From NCBI GenBank assembly GCA_973895155.1, contig OZ316896.1:23250001-23314000 (forward strand): DNA of 64,000 bases, written 5' to 3'. Numbering within the stretch: position 1 is the stretch's first letter; every line of letters begins with the position of its first letter. This DNA comes from Marsupella aquatica (lineage: Eukaryota; Marchantiophyta). Shown piece after piece: positions 42,791 to 54,051 of the stretch. The translations under genes and the position numbers were made by a program. Under the pieces are notes generated by a model. The model made no database searches. It had not been told where the DNA came from and saw only the letters and a list, made by a program, of their open reading frames with translations.

Positions 42791-43515
42791 ATGGCCTTTA
42801 CTACTCCCCCCGCTTCTACTTTCTCCATTCCTGATTCTCAGCAATCGCATGATAGACCAGCCAGACCTCGAGCGCGGAATTGGAATGAGCCAAAAATGTT
42901 GTGCTTGGCTCAGGCTAAGAAAACTGAACTCAAATTGGACGTGGATAACATTGGACAGCGTCGTTTCCTTTCAAGTGTCCAGAAGTGGACTGAGATTGCA
43001 TCGTTCATGAGTGGTAAGGGCTATTCAGACATAACAGGATCAGTTTGCACGACCAAATGGAACAATTTGTTTGGCGATTGGAAAGCCATTAGAGATTTTA
43101 TCTTATCTTGCGGAGGATCGTCATATTATAATATGAGCAAAAATGAGCGAATCTAGGCTAAACTTGTTCCCAAGTTCAGCAAGGATTTGTATGATTTAAT
43201 GGATTCATTTTTTTTGCAATAGCCGTGCATGGTTCCTCCTGCCACATTTGATTCGGGCATGCACGTTGCCTCTCCTAATCTATCAGCTACACATGAGTCC
43301 CCTTCGCACCAAGCTTTTCATATGAAAACAGGACAATTGAATTGTCCCCTAAGAGAGAGCCTCATAATGTTCCTGTGGCCCCGGTGGCCCCGGGAGATAG
43401 CGTAGCAGGATCGAGAGGAAGGGCAAAGCGAAGAAGGACTATGGATATCTCGGGAGTTCTGAAAACTAGTCATGAAAGTCTAATTTCGACTCTCAATGAT
43501 CAGATGACAAATTGA
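42791..43515 (+). pseudogene. MYB/SANT-like (trihelix-type) gene, broken
   Basis: From ATG 42791 the frame encodes a Pro/Ser-rich start and then a MYB/SANT-like DNA-binding region: KKTELKLDVDNIGQRRF, then VCTTKWNNLFGDWKAIRDF and SSYYNMSKNERI. The TKW-NL-DWK pattern is typical of plant MYB/SANT-like and trihelix proteins, including those linked to PIF/Harbinger transposons. Breaks: TAG at 43154-43156, after which coding sense continues in the same frame (KLVPKFSKDLYDLMDSFF); a second TAG at 43219-43221; and a frame change near 43340-43360. The end, in another frame, is basic (RGRAKRRRTMDIS) and stops with TGA at 43513-43515. A copia LTR begins a few bases later. Confidence 0.65.
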
Positions 43516-43551
43516 ATACTGTTAACATTTGAATGTTATTAACTTCAACTA

Positions 43552-43694
43552 TGTTGTGGGAGAAATGAGACAAAGAGTTGGTTCCATCTTTACTCTTGGT
43601 AGAATATGTACATGTGGCTACGGCCTAAGTAGTTAGGGTAGTTACATAGGTAGTTATCCCAAAGGTAGACTTAACTCAAGTATGAGTTACAACA
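43552..43694 (-). repeat. 3' LTR of copia A (143 bp)
   Basis: One substitution separates it from the copy at 62491-62633. The element's 3' LTR is on the left because the element is on the minus strand. Confidence 0.9.
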
Positions 43695-46328
43695 CTCCCC
43701 CTTTGTAACATTGGGGTTTAAATGTTACAATCAAGAGTCTACTTTGGGTATACTCAGTGGTATACAATAGGTATTGTTTATGTCTAGCCTATTTTATAAA
43801 TGGTGCAGCCATCTCAAGTCTACTATAAATGAAAAGCTTCTCCTAATAGATGTCTTATAATTCATGTTGCATGGTAAAGTGTAAGTGGGGGATGTAACCT
43901 CATTAAAACCTCCCCTACTTTCTTTGTGGGAGGAAAGAGTATTACCATCCCCATGGGTGTAACATAATTGGGTTTAAACATATAGTGTATGTGCACTATA
44001 GGCTTGTTGAAGATCTTCCTTGGTTGATTGTTTCTCGTGTCTCCTTCCAATCGGGAAATGGAGACTCCTTGATGGTCACCGATTACATGCCATGACAAAG
44101 CAAAGTATTAGTACAAAATGAAGATGATATGGTGTAATCCATGGCCTTGGAATTGGATTGGGTGTCCAACCCTAGATTTGGTGTGGGCATAACCTATTTG
44201 CACCACATCACGTACCATATCCACAACATAGGGTTATCATATTGGGGTATGGCGCACCATCTCTTATGGTGCCTTACCATGCCATGTCTCACCTTATGGT
44301 ACCTTATGACCTGGTACTGTACCTCATATTATCATATGGTACCTTAATATCCAGTATACCTCATCAAGTATTGGTAAGTGATTGTGTTAACACCATGTTC
44401 AATCATTTATAAAAATTCCTTAGATTTCATGATTTGCCATATGCATGGAATAGAGTTCCATTTTTAGGTATTCATTGGTGCGAAAGGCACTTGTGCAATA
44501 GGCACATCCCTATGGGTTACATTGCTTGATGTCAAGTCTTACTTGAGGTCTCCCCCTCAATTTGTCATTTACTTCCATGTGCAGTAGGCACTCATTGGCT
44601 TCCATGTGTAGTAGGCACGGAGCTTAACTTTTAAGTGCAGTAGGCACGTTGGGAAAAACAATTCTCCCCCTGAATTTATGAAATTAATTGGTGGAAGTAA
44701 TCATCATTTGTCGCCATGTAGGTTCTGTAATTTAGTTTCTTTCTTTATGTCCTTACTTCATGTCTTGTTGTTTGGTTTTTCTTTCCTTTTGAAGAGAAAG
44801 TCTCTTTGTTCTTTAGTTCTCCATTCCTTAGTGTAAAATGGTCTGCTTAGAAAAAAAGGTGGAGGACTTTCATTTGGTTTGATGGCTTCTTTTTGTTGTA
44901 CTCCTTTTTTTTGTTTTTTTGTTTTTGCTTCACTCGCTTATTGTGGCATGGTTCCTTCCTTCATTCCGTCCCTCTGCTTCACTTCTTGCTGCATTCCTTT
45001 CCAAATTTCGACGCCTCCACATTGCATCACTATTTTGGTCTGTGGTGGTCTGTTTGTGTCCCGTGAATTGTGCCGTCTTCTTTCGACATTTTGGGTTCTT
45101 ATCTCTAGGCCCTCCTCGATATTTCATGTTGAATGCCATCGACGTCAGTGCCTTGTTATCCTTGTTTGCCTAAATTGATACGGCACTTGCATCATTTTGG
45201 GTGCGCTATCTTACTCGAATGACTTGGGCCTCCTTGACGTTTGTTCCCCTGTCCTTATTATTGTGTGCCGAATCGTATCTGGGTCCGATCGTTCTTCTTT
45301 AGCATCTTCCTCCAGGGTACTAGTTGCTCTCGAACAGACCCATCGTTGCTCTCCAGAAGGGGCAATGGCGACTGAGGGTAATTCGCTGGACCTGCCTACG
45401 CTATCTCCAGTGATTTATTCGGTGTATTGTGGGGTCCTTTCTCGCCCTTTCTCGCTTTCAGAGCTTAATGGTAGATCATCTCTCCGATTTGAATCCCGGG
45501 AAGTCATTGTGTGATCCTCAGGAAGCGAACCCTGCAGGCACTGGCTCCCAATGGTCAACTCGTAAGTTCATAACACCAATGCCCCTACCCCTGGTCTTGG
45601 ATTGTTCCATGTCGTCCATGCATACTGCCAATCTCACGAGAACTATTTACCGAAACTGGCATTTTGTGTCCTTCTATGCTATTTGGGACTTCCATTGGTC
45701 ATCGCTATCCTCCTTACTTTCCTCATCCTTGTGTTCGCCTTTTCGTAAAGACTCCTTCTACTTTGGGCTGATCTGTGCTGTTAGCGCTCTTGCGCCCCTC
45801 GATCGCTCGGTAGTTTCTTTCCTAGTTGCTTTTCCTCTGATTCTCTTTGGTGCAGTCGCAACTTTGGCAGCACGGAAATTCCCTCTTTTCTCCTTCCGTG
45901 ACGTGTCTTATCGCTCCCTCGCTCGCATCGGTTGCGTGGATTCTTTATGCTATTCTTGTTTCATCATCATCGAATTTTCTCTCTCAATTCAAGTTCTTGT
46001 TGTCTCAAGTTGTAGACCAGGGGATGTGCGAATAGCCCACTCCCCCTGAGTATTGGTTTTTCCTTTCTCTTTCTGCTCTTGTATTTCTCCCGAGTTTTCA
46101 ATCTTCCAATCTTGATTCGATTGTCCTTATGGGTTTCTGTTTGCCTTCAGTTTTGCGCTGGCGCTTCAATTTTCTTCGCTTTAGATCGATTCATTTCTCT
46201 TATGCTTTTTCGCCAGTGCCTCCCGATGCTTTTGCTGCTTGAATTTTTATTTTTATTTTTTTTTCACCTTCGATCAGTGGGGTGAGGTTCAGTCTTTTCT
46301 TATGGATTCTGTTCTGCGGTACTGCTTT
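43695..46328 (-). other. Interior of copia A, left of gypsy 2
   Basis: No pol domain in any frame. The part near the LTR matches copia B's 3' UTR in patches (TGTAACCTCATTAAAA at about 43892 and 62891, then a pyrimidine block and AAGAGT-TTACCA). Repeats: four copies of GTGCAGTAGGCAC-like words between 44480 and 44655, and ATGGTACCTTA-like words at 44255-44345. 44870-46300 is T/C-rich on the plus strand with no convincing protein. This fits a non-coding filler as in large retrotransposon derivatives. Confidence 0.55.
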
Positions 46329-46443
46329 TGTGATGCCTAGACAGGAATCACTCGGCCGGTTAAGTGGGTAAAGCAGGAAGGCACCCTAGGAACACCTTAG
46401 TATAGTGACAAAACAAGGAAAATATAAACAATTAGGGGCAACC

Positions 46444-49400
46444 ATGGAACCCGGGCAGAGGCCGGAGGTAAGGCTGAGGGTGAAAACCCGATTAGGGTTA
46501 GGGCGCGTTAAGCGTCGGCGGCTAGGAAGGATCAACGGGAAGAAGGACCGGCAGAGGAGAGGGGTAAGGAGCGCTTGCAGGAGATGGTGGCTCATTTGCA
46601 AGCACGAACTAGGCAGACGACTACGGGAGGCCAACTACTGTCAGCTGCTTAGGCAAGCACTCGGGGAGAGAGTAGATACCGACGATCAACCTAAGGAGGG
46701 TATGAGCAACGTCAATCAAGCGGCACATTTCTGGGGATGCCTGTTCGAACGGGCAACTGAGTACATCAAGACTTACGAGGACGAGGAGTCAGAAAGGGCA
46801 GCTCGAGAACGGCAGGAGCTTGCTCGATTGTGGGAGCTGCAGAAGACGGCTTTCTTAGGAGGCGAACTCATCAAGGACGAGTTCCTGTGGACGCCTACTT
46901 CCAATCAACTCGACGATCTTCTGTTTTGCAAGGACAGCGTCGTCGGCATCCGAGAGGCCATCAAGAACTGCAACGACATACACTGGGAATTAAAGGGTAG
47001 CACGGAAAGGTGGACCCAGGCAACGGTGCTAGGAGAAACCTCCACGGCAGCAGAGATGAAGAGGAAGGGAGCCGTCAACGATGAAGCCACCCCGGCAAAA
47101 AGAACGAGGTCGACGGCACCAAAGAAGCCAGCCGAGCAGCAGAGCAGGAGGCAGGAAGAAGCCGAAGAGGAGGAGGTCGATCCCATCAAGGCCATTCCAA
47201 CCAGGGATGACACCTGGAAGGGCTGGGCGGCAACCCTACCGGTGGAGGTGCAACTACATTTTGCACGGGAGGAGGATGCATGCTTTACGGCCATGCAGAC
47301 CAAGAAGTACCAAGGCTTCATGGCCGGATCCGGCTTGGAGGCCTTTGTAAGATTACCATGGCTGAAGCCGGAGGTACCGGAGTCAGACCTATTAGAATTC
47401 GTGGGGTCATGGGAACCCGAGACCAATTGCACGAGGATATATGGGAAGGATTTCTATCTTACTCCCAAGGTGATTGCCGAAGTGTTTGGCTTGCCGATGG
47501 GCAATAAGACCAAAGTTGATACCAGGAAGACCTTGCCTGACAAGGAGTTCCGGTCGTTCCCCGGGCCATCAACGAAGAATGGCTTCTTCCGGAACACCTG
47601 CACCAACCCGCACATAGGAGAGATGATCGACTTCTTGCGGGTGACGATGCATTGTAACTTGCCGAGGGCAGAGATCGGCAAGGCACAGGTCTATCTGGCA
47701 GAAAGGCCAGACCCAAGCCGGGACTACAACGGGTACCTCCTCAACCAATTGAAGAAGATCTTAAAGGAGGAGCAGCAGGTAATCGGCATGGGGAGCGTGT
47801 CGCGGCTTGGCTATCACATGCCGCTGTTGTGCCGGTATGCCAGAGGTCAGACTTTTGCCCCGGTACTTCCCCTGCAGGTAAGGGCACCCGAGGAAGCTCC
47901 AACGCCGAGGCTGTTGGCTGAGAGGCCTCAACCACCTGTTAGTCCTACGATCGAGCAGGTGTTTAGGCCCAGGAAGGAAGACTTGCCGATGCAGCAACCA
48001 GGCATGCAGAGTCTGCTGAAACTACTGGAGAAAGAAAAGAAATCGGCATCGGCAACAACAACGGCAACGGCAACCATGCAGGACACTACTACAGAGGTAG
48101 GCCTACACCGGCTCACAAGAGAAAACCCCTTTGCTGGAGACAAGGAGAGAATCAGGCCGGAATCCAAGCCAGGTGTTCGAATGTACGTGGGAACCTCAAG
48201 CTCCGAATCTGAGGCAGAATTGCCTGAAGCTCCTACCGAGGAAGAGGAGAGGGAGAAGCCGGAAATCCAAGAGGTAGAGGAGGCAGTGGAGGACTGCAGC
48301 CATGATAATTCCGGCTATGGGTCGGACCATCACGTTCCAGGAGTAAGGACCTGTGGCCGGTTTGTCCCCACACTTCCAAGGGTAGTGCGAGGGGACCCCA
48401 ACCAACAGAGTAGCCCTGAGTCTCCCCCACCAGATGTTGCTCCCCCGAGCTTCGACGGCATAAAACAGACGGTGCAGGAATTTCAGGAGCGAATCAAGCA
48501 GGAGGAAGAGGCCGCCCTGGCTAAGGAAAAGGATTTACCAGGAGGAGATTGGCCGGAGGACATCAGGCGGCTAGCCGAAAAAGGAAGCAAACCTCTAGCC
48601 ACGATTGAAGAGATCCGCAGGACGGCTTGGGAGCAGAGGCCACGATGGGCGATGCCGATCACTTCTACTTACTCCACCTACGCTAAGAATAGAGCCATGG
48701 AGTATGGTGAGATGTGTGGGGAACTTGCGCTCGGCATCTTTGGAGAGGAGTTGGAGGTAGGACCCTTTTTCCATAGGGAGCAGTTGGAGAAGCACCAATT
48801 AGAAGAAGCGGTGGCTTTAGAGAGAAGCAAGAAGGACGAGGTCATTCGGCGGCTTAGGAGGATGGAAGCCGAGATTGAAGATCTAAGGGCGGCCAAGAAA
48901 GCCCAAGATGAACTGCGGATTAAACGACATGAGCTGAACATCATGCAGGGGCAGTTGGACGCCGCGCAGGCTGATAATCAGAATATCAAGGATAAACTGA
49001 CTCAGACGCAGGAAGAGTTGGCCGACACGATCAAAGAAAGGGAAAAGTGGAAGCAAGAGCTGAAGAATACAGAGGAGGCCCACATAACAGCCAACAGCCG
49101 GGCCATGGCGGAGACTCAAAGAAAGGAATGGGCGTTGAAAGGGGAGCTCGAGAAAATCCGCGGAGCCCTTGAGCAGAAGGAGGTCGAGTTAGGAAAATCC
49201 TATCAAGGGATTATGGCGCTGCAGCAGGAGCTTGCATCCCTGACGGCCAGCTTCAAGGCCGACCTAAGGGAGAAGGACGAGATGCTCGAACAGACTTACG
49301 CCAAGATGAACCAGATGGAGTCTGTCATCATTGCAGAGCTCGACAAGGAGCTAAGAGCAACCCAGGAGGAGAAGGCTACCTTGAAGAAGGAATTGGAGGA

Positions 49401-50067
49401 AGCCCACAGGGAGCAGGAGGAGGCCAAAAACGAGCTGGAGGGGGCACGTAAGGACCTGGATGAAACCCAAGAGGAGTTGGAGGAAATCACGAGGAAGATG
49501 GAGAACCTACAGCGGCGGGCCGACAACCAAACAGAGCGGCTGAAGAAACAAGCCGCAGTATTTAAATGCTTAGCTGCAGCAGGTCCATCTCCCGTTGGGA
49601 CAAACCAGTTACCAGGGGTGGTAATTGCCGAAGGACAAGCCGCGCCACCTGCACCAGTGCCGGAATTAAGTGGGAAGGGGAAGGGACCAGCTGCCGAGCC
49701 ACCAACGAAGAAGAAGCGGAAACCTTCAGGGTCAAGGAGTAATACGACTTCACAGGCCGTGGTGATCAAGGAGGTAGACCCAGCACCGACCCCAGACAGG
49801 GTCACGGCTAAGGATCCAACTACCCTAGGGGAAGGGGAAGCCGAAGCCGAGGGAGTGGCTGAAGCCGAAGCCGTGAGAGTGGCTGAGGCCGAAGCCGTGG
49901 GTATTGCCGAGGCCGGTGTCGAGGCTGAAGCCGAAGGTGGACCCAGTCAGGCCGAGGGAGAGTTGACTCGGTCAAGGGCAGGTAATCTGTCAGTAGGCGG
50001 GCCAACGGCAGTGGCTGCGGAGGAAGTGTTGGGGGCGTCCATTGAGGATCCACCACCGGTGTCGTGA
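46444..50067 (+). CDS. U3-embedded coiled-coil protein of gypsy 2, 5' LTR copy (1207 aa)
   Basis: Same length and layout as the copy at 17023-20646, with the same ACCATGG start. Replacements relative to it include CKHELG near residue 55, RRQEEAEEEE in the acidic linker, ELSGKG, and AEAEGVAEAEAVRV in the repeat tail. The indels seen elsewhere in the LTR do not touch the frame. Full conservation of the frame in a young copy suggests the parent element encoded this protein when it moved. Confidence 0.8.
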   Translation: MEPGQRPEVRLRVKTRLGLGRVKRRRLGRINGKKDRQRRGVRSACRRWWLICKHELGRRLREANYCQLLRQALGERVDTDDQPKEGMSNVNQAAHFWGCLFERATEYIKTYEDEESERAARERQELARLWELQKTAFLGGELIKDEFLWTPTSNQLDDLLFCKDSVVGIREAIKNCNDIHWELKGSTERWTQATVLGETSTAAEMKRKGAVNDEATPAKRTRSTAPKKPAEQQSRRQEEAEEEEVDPIKAIPTRDDTWKGWAATLPVEVQLHFAREEDACFTAMQTKKYQGFMAGSGLEAFVRLPWLKPEVPESDLLEFVGSWEPETNCTRIYGKDFYLTPKVIAEVFGLPMGNKTKVDTRKTLPDKEFRSFPGPSTKNGFFRNTCTNPHIGEMIDFLRVTMHCNLPRAEIGKAQVYLAERPDPSRDYNGYLLNQLKKILKEEQQVIGMGSVSRLGYHMPLLCRYARGQTFAPVLPLQVRAPEEAPTPRLLAERPQPPVSPTIEQVFRPRKEDLPMQQPGMQSLLKLLEKEKKSASATTTATATMQDTTTEVGLHRLTRENPFAGDKERIRPESKPGVRMYVGTSSSESEAELPEAPTEEEEREKPEIQEVEEAVEDCSHDNSGYGSDHHVPGVRTCGRFVPTLPRVVRGDPNQQSSPESPPPDVAPPSFDGIKQTVQEFQERIKQEEEAALAKEKDLPGGDWPEDIRRLAEKGSKPLATIEEIRRTAWEQRPRWAMPITSTYSTYAKNRAMEYGEMCGELALGIFGEELEVGPFFHREQLEKHQLEEAVALERSKKDEVIRRLRRMEAEIEDLRAAKKAQDELRIKRHELNIMQGQLDAAQADNQNIKDKLTQTQEELADTIKEREKWKQELKNTEEAHITANSRAMAETQRKEWALKGELEKIRGALEQKEVELGKSYQGIMALQQELASLTASFKADLREKDEMLEQTYAKMNQMESVIIAELDKELRATQEEKATLKKELEEAHREQEEAKNELEGARKDLDETQEELEEITRKMENLQRRADNQTERLKKQAAVFKCLAAAGPSPVGTNQLPGVVIAEGQAAPPAPVPELSGKGKGPAAEPPTKKKRKPSGSRSNTTSQAVVIKEVDPAPTPDRVTAKDPTTLGEGEAEAEGVAEAEAVRVAEAEAVGIAEAGVEAEAEGGPSQAEGELTRSRAGNLSVGGPTAVAAEEVLGASIEDPPPVS

Positions 50068-50988
50068 CGGTGCAAGGGCGCCGTTCCTTTTAGGGAGGGC
50101 GGACGTGGAGGGAGGAGGCGTGAGTGGGCAGGGCGGGCGCGGATCTCCACGTTTAGGATTAGGATCAGAACCAGGAGCGGCCCTGACACTTAGCTTAGTG
50201 GGATTGCGGTCCCACTGGTAGGAGCAACACTTGTGCTCCTGCCTTGCTGTACATAGGTAGATTCGGGCAAGTAGATTACTGTTAAGTAGATTAGGCTTAC
50301 GATGCAAAGAATGGCGGATCCACTACCAGGATAAGTACCTGGGCAGCGGGGAGCTCAGGGCCTCTTCTTTAGCAAGTTTTTAGTTTGCACCAGCCGGGCT
50401 GGGATCAAGTAGTACGAGAAGCTCTCGGTTAGTCATACAGTGACCCTTGTGTATATTCATGTTTCCTCATGCCTAAGAGCTGAATAGAGTTGGCCTCACG
50501 GCTTAGTTCGCAGAACTTGTGTATGAGATGTACTGTTTGTATGGCAAGTGCATGGTATGACTCAGTCAGAATGAGTCATTTTGCTATTTGTGTGTCGCAT
50601 TAACTTGTGTGAAGAGTGCCCACATCAACAGAAGGAAGGAAAGTAAGCAGGGGAGTGAGAGTTGGATGTGTCGAGCTGAGAGAGGTCTTAGCGGCTTAAC
50701 CAAGCCTATTGGGGATCATTCCGGCGGCGGAATCCAAACATACCTAACAAGACGGAGGGGAAGACAGGGGAAGACAGGGGAAGGCCTATATTAGGCCGGC
50801 TACGTATCTCATGACCCGATGAAGGATCTGTCCAGTATATGTGTGTAAAATGTTAATAGTAGTAGTAGAAGGTTAGCAGCGTCCCATGCCGCTAAGCCGC
50901 GGAAACGGCCTCGCCAAGCACGAAACCTGCGGGAATCGGCTTGAGCTGGGGGGTTTCTTGGGTTTAGGGAGCCATGGGACGCACCACA
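50068..50988 (+). other. Non-coding right part of the gypsy 2 5' LTR
   Basis: Equivalent to 20647-21557 and nearly identical; small differences such as CCAAGCACGAAACCTGC near 50910 mark this lineage. The candidate promoter and R/U5 lie here. Confidence 0.4.
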
Positions 50989-50992
50989 TTTT

Positions 50993-51012
50993 TGGCGCTA
51001 GATGGAGGGGGC
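50993..51012 (+). other. Candidate primer-binding site of gypsy 2
   Basis: Same 20-base TGGCGCTAG... site as at 21562, four bases after the LTR end. The nine-codon upstream ORF follows at 51032-51058. Confidence 0.6.
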
Positions 51013-51057
51013 ATTTCTTAAGCCGTGAGATATGAAGTTAGAACGGAAGCGTAGGTA

Positions 51058-54051
51058 ATGACTGACCTTACGCCGAGGGAAGAAAGAGTGATTCAACGGG
51101 AGAGAGCTCGACTGCAGCAGCTCGCCGGGTGGCATGATACACAGCGACTGAGAGGGGCAGAAAGAGCTGGTAGCTCCGAAACTGGAAGTGGCGTCGAAGA
51201 AGACATACCAGAAGAAGAGTCGGTAAGGAGAAGTGAGTCTCCAACCGACATGGGGGAACCAGAGGCACGGCCAGACGAGAGGCCAGGGACCAGATTGAGC
51301 CAGCGGTCGCGCATACATTACAAGGCATTTCATGGGAGAGGAGATGAGGATCCGAACGAATGGTTGGATGATTTCGAGGGAACCGCTGCAGCAAATGGAG
51401 AATCGGCCATCAAGATGCAGATTCTTCCCGGCCTGTTCAAGGGTGAGGCTAGGCCTTGGTACAGAGCATTAGATGTGGAAGATCAAGCCATCTGGGATAT
51501 CTTCAAAACACTCTTTGTTAAGGAGTTTCGACCCATTGGAACTTCAGAACTAGCAGTGCTGAAGTTGGGACAACTTCGGTTCAAGGAGAACAAATCCTTC
51601 AGGAAGTTCTTGCAACGCTTTCAGAAACTGGTAAGACGTACAAAGACCAATGCATCTGAAGGTATGCAACTTCAATGGTTGGTGAATGCTTTGCCACAGA
51701 AGATGAGTTTTGCAATTAGGAAGGAGAACCCGGAGACCTTAGCCGAAGCAATTAAGGATATTCAATTATACATTAATGCAGATATCACAAGCCGGAAGAA
51801 ACAACTTAAGTCTGAGAGTTCCTCATCAGAGGAGGGATCACCCCACAAGAAAAAAGATAAGAAGAAGAAACATTCCAAGAAGTCTAGAAGTGATAAGTCA
51901 AGCTCGAATAGTGGGAGTAGCAAGAGTGAGTCATCTTCTAGTTCTGAAGAAGAAAAAACTAGGAAAAGGAAGGGCAGAAGGAGAGGGAAGACGAAAGTCA
52001 AGATGGAGGCTAAGCCACCAGATAACATCGTAGCCCTTACCGAGCAACTTAAGGCTATCATTGCAGAGGTAAAACCAAAGAAGAAGGTAGTACAGGAGGA
52101 TAGCTCTGTATGGTGTGCCTTATGTTATAAAACCGGACACCATAAAGATGCTTGTCCTAAGCTTAATACTAATCAGGTTCGGCATGTGGCCGAGATCAGA
52201 CCATGTCAGGGAGAAGTAGAGTACTTTTTGGGAGATGCCGCTGATAGTGTTTTCGGCATCAGTGAGACTGGAGCACGAGACCTATCCAACAGACCTGCAT
52301 CTCTGTGGTCAGGGTTAAGGAACAATCCAGGAGAGATGTATCCTCGGATTATTCAGAACCCGTCAGTACCTCCTAGGCCGAATGTGCAAAGATTTGCGGC
52401 GTGCTATAATTGTGGTCAACCTGGCCATTTTGCTAGAGAATGCCCGAATGCACGCAAACAGGGTGATGGACAACCAGCTCAGCTATGTATAGGATGCCGA
52501 CAGGAAGGTCATATGCTAGGGCAATGTCCTACTTGGTTGGCAGGCCTGGCCGCAAATCATAAGCTTTTGCCGATCAAGATCTTACCGCCAGGTACTACCC
52601 CCGGAGGAGTTCAAATCAACCACATCGAACTAGGATGGCAAGAGGATGCCGAGGCAGAGTTCGTACCATCTGATGATGAGGCCGAAGCCCTATCAACCTT
52701 CTCAGAGGAGGATTTAGATCATGATTGCTACCGGGTCTCTACTCGATCTACCAGAAGGAAGGAAAGGTGGGATGGGCTGGCCAAAAATAAAGGGAAGGTT
52801 ACGGAGGAAAGGATCGACTCTTCGTCAACATCAACAGAAGGAGAAGGGAGGGCTCCGGCAATACAGGTAAGCCATGAGCCCACCAGTGAAACCAATCCTT
52901 CACAAGATAGCGACTTCAATCGAGATCATCCTAAGTTGTTCTACCCCTCTGTTACGGCTAGTGTTAAGGAACAACTAAGAGAATTAGAAACCCTGGAGAA
53001 TACCGAAGCCATTGCCAAGGATGTAAAACGAGCAAAAGCATTGTTTGCTTCGGAAGACCCAACAGCTGTGGAGACTAGCGTGGCAAAACTGGCCGAATCC
53101 AAGACGGAAACACCACCAGAGGAGAAGCCGATTGTTCCCTATGACCTGGCTAAAGATGTACTAGAATCTAGAGTCTCGGCAACAGTAGGTCAACTATTGA
53201 AAAATAGCCCGTACTTCCGGAAGCAATTAAGGAAGGCTATTCTCGGCAAGCCGAGATTACCCAAGGTAGCAACCAGATCCGACGTACTAATGATAGAAGA
53301 AGATCAAGGAGCCCCAGCATTACCATTAATGATTCAAGGAGAATTATTACTACGGGTACCCATCGATGGAGGATCAGGGGTATGTATTATGATTGATTCA
53401 ACAGCAAAAGGGTGGGGTCTAACACCGGAGATGACTGGAAGAGTGTTGAACATGGCCAATGGATATCAGGTCATTCCGACGGGAGTGTTAACCGGCATCA
53501 AGACAGAGATAGGAGGTATCTTCTTTAGCATTAACTATGTAGTAATGAAGCCGGTAAATCCTACGTCATTCCGGCTATTGATTGGTAGGCCATGGCTGTA
53601 CCTAGCCGAGGTAATAGAAGATTGGGGTAAAAAGCAGTTCACTTTCGGGACCCCCTCTATCACGGTATCCTGGGACACTAAGGATGACCGTAGGAAAAGC
53701 ATAAGGGAAGTAGATGGGTACGATAGTGGACTGGAGTCAGCCGATGAAGTACGTTGGTTAGAATGCTTCACTAACCTAACCGAAGAAGGTGTCTTTGGAC
53801 CAGAGGTACCCCCCAGCGGATTATGGCAAGAACCAATGGAAGGTGACTTGGAAAAAGAAGACGAAGAGGTCGAGGACTGCTTTACAATAGAATCCACCTT
53901 TTTAGCTGCAATTCCGGAGGAAGTTAAGGATGTAGACCAATTGGATGAAACGGCTAAGTGGGGAGCAGTAGCAGGGACAGGGGATTTTCTGCAGGCGTTG
54001 TGGCAGAGCCGACGTGGTCCACAACGCCATCGATCATCGGCAAGGAATTAA
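51058..54051 (+). CDS. gag-pro: Gag-protease polyprotein of gypsy 2 (997 aa)
   Basis: Colinear with the gypsy 1 protein, no indels. The gag domain, the three CCHC knuckles (the third is CIGCRQEGHMLGQC here) and the protease IDGGSG are all intact. About a dozen residues differ, for example DQAIWD for DQANWD and EAIAKD for ETIAKD. The frame ends with TAA at 54049-54051 within the pol overlap. Confidence 0.93.
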   Translation: MTDLTPREERVIQRERARLQQLAGWHDTQRLRGAERAGSSETGSGVEEDIPEEESVRRSESPTDMGEPEARPDERPGTRLSQRSRIHYKAFHGRGDEDPNEWLDDFEGTAAANGESAIKMQILPGLFKGEARPWYRALDVEDQAIWDIFKTLFVKEFRPIGTSELAVLKLGQLRFKENKSFRKFLQRFQKLVRRTKTNASEGMQLQWLVNALPQKMSFAIRKENPETLAEAIKDIQLYINADITSRKKQLKSESSSSEEGSPHKKKDKKKKHSKKSRSDKSSSNSGSSKSESSSSSEEEKTRKRKGRRRGKTKVKMEAKPPDNIVALTEQLKAIIAEVKPKKKVVQEDSSVWCALCYKTGHHKDACPKLNTNQVRHVAEIRPCQGEVEYFLGDAADSVFGISETGARDLSNRPASLWSGLRNNPGEMYPRIIQNPSVPPRPNVQRFAACYNCGQPGHFARECPNARKQGDGQPAQLCIGCRQEGHMLGQCPTWLAGLAANHKLLPIKILPPGTTPGGVQINHIELGWQEDAEAEFVPSDDEAEALSTFSEEDLDHDCYRVSTRSTRRKERWDGLAKNKGKVTEERIDSSSTSTEGEGRAPAIQVSHEPTSETNPSQDSDFNRDHPKLFYPSVTASVKEQLRELETLENTEAIAKDVKRAKALFASEDPTAVETSVAKLAESKTETPPEEKPIVPYDLAKDVLESRVSATVGQLLKNSPYFRKQLRKAILGKPRLPKVATRSDVLMIEEDQGAPALPLMIQGELLLRVPIDGGSGVCIMIDSTAKGWGLTPEMTGRVLNMANGYQVIPTGVLTGIKTEIGGIFFSINYVVMKPVNPTSFRLLIGRPWLYLAEVIEDWGKKQFTFGTPSITVSWDTKDDRRKSIREVDGYDSGLESADEVRWLECFTNLTEEGVFGPEVPPSGLWQEPMEGDLEKEDEEVEDCFTIESTFLAAIPEEVKDVDQLDETAKWGAVAGTGDFLQALWQSRRGPQRHRSSARN

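Larger units (their letters stand above)
46329..50988 (+). repeat. 5' LTR of gypsy 2 (4660 bp)
   Basis: Begins TGTGATGC, ends GCACCACA, with two GAAGACAGGG units near 50760-50780 and the GGCCTATATTAGGCC site at 50783-50797. Confidence 0.96.

Noticed and set aside
45197-46049. Plus-strand frames in the copia A interior (up to 206 codons)
   Set aside because: They run against the element's orientation, are Phe/Ser/Leu-rich from T/C-rich DNA, overlap each other, and have no motif.
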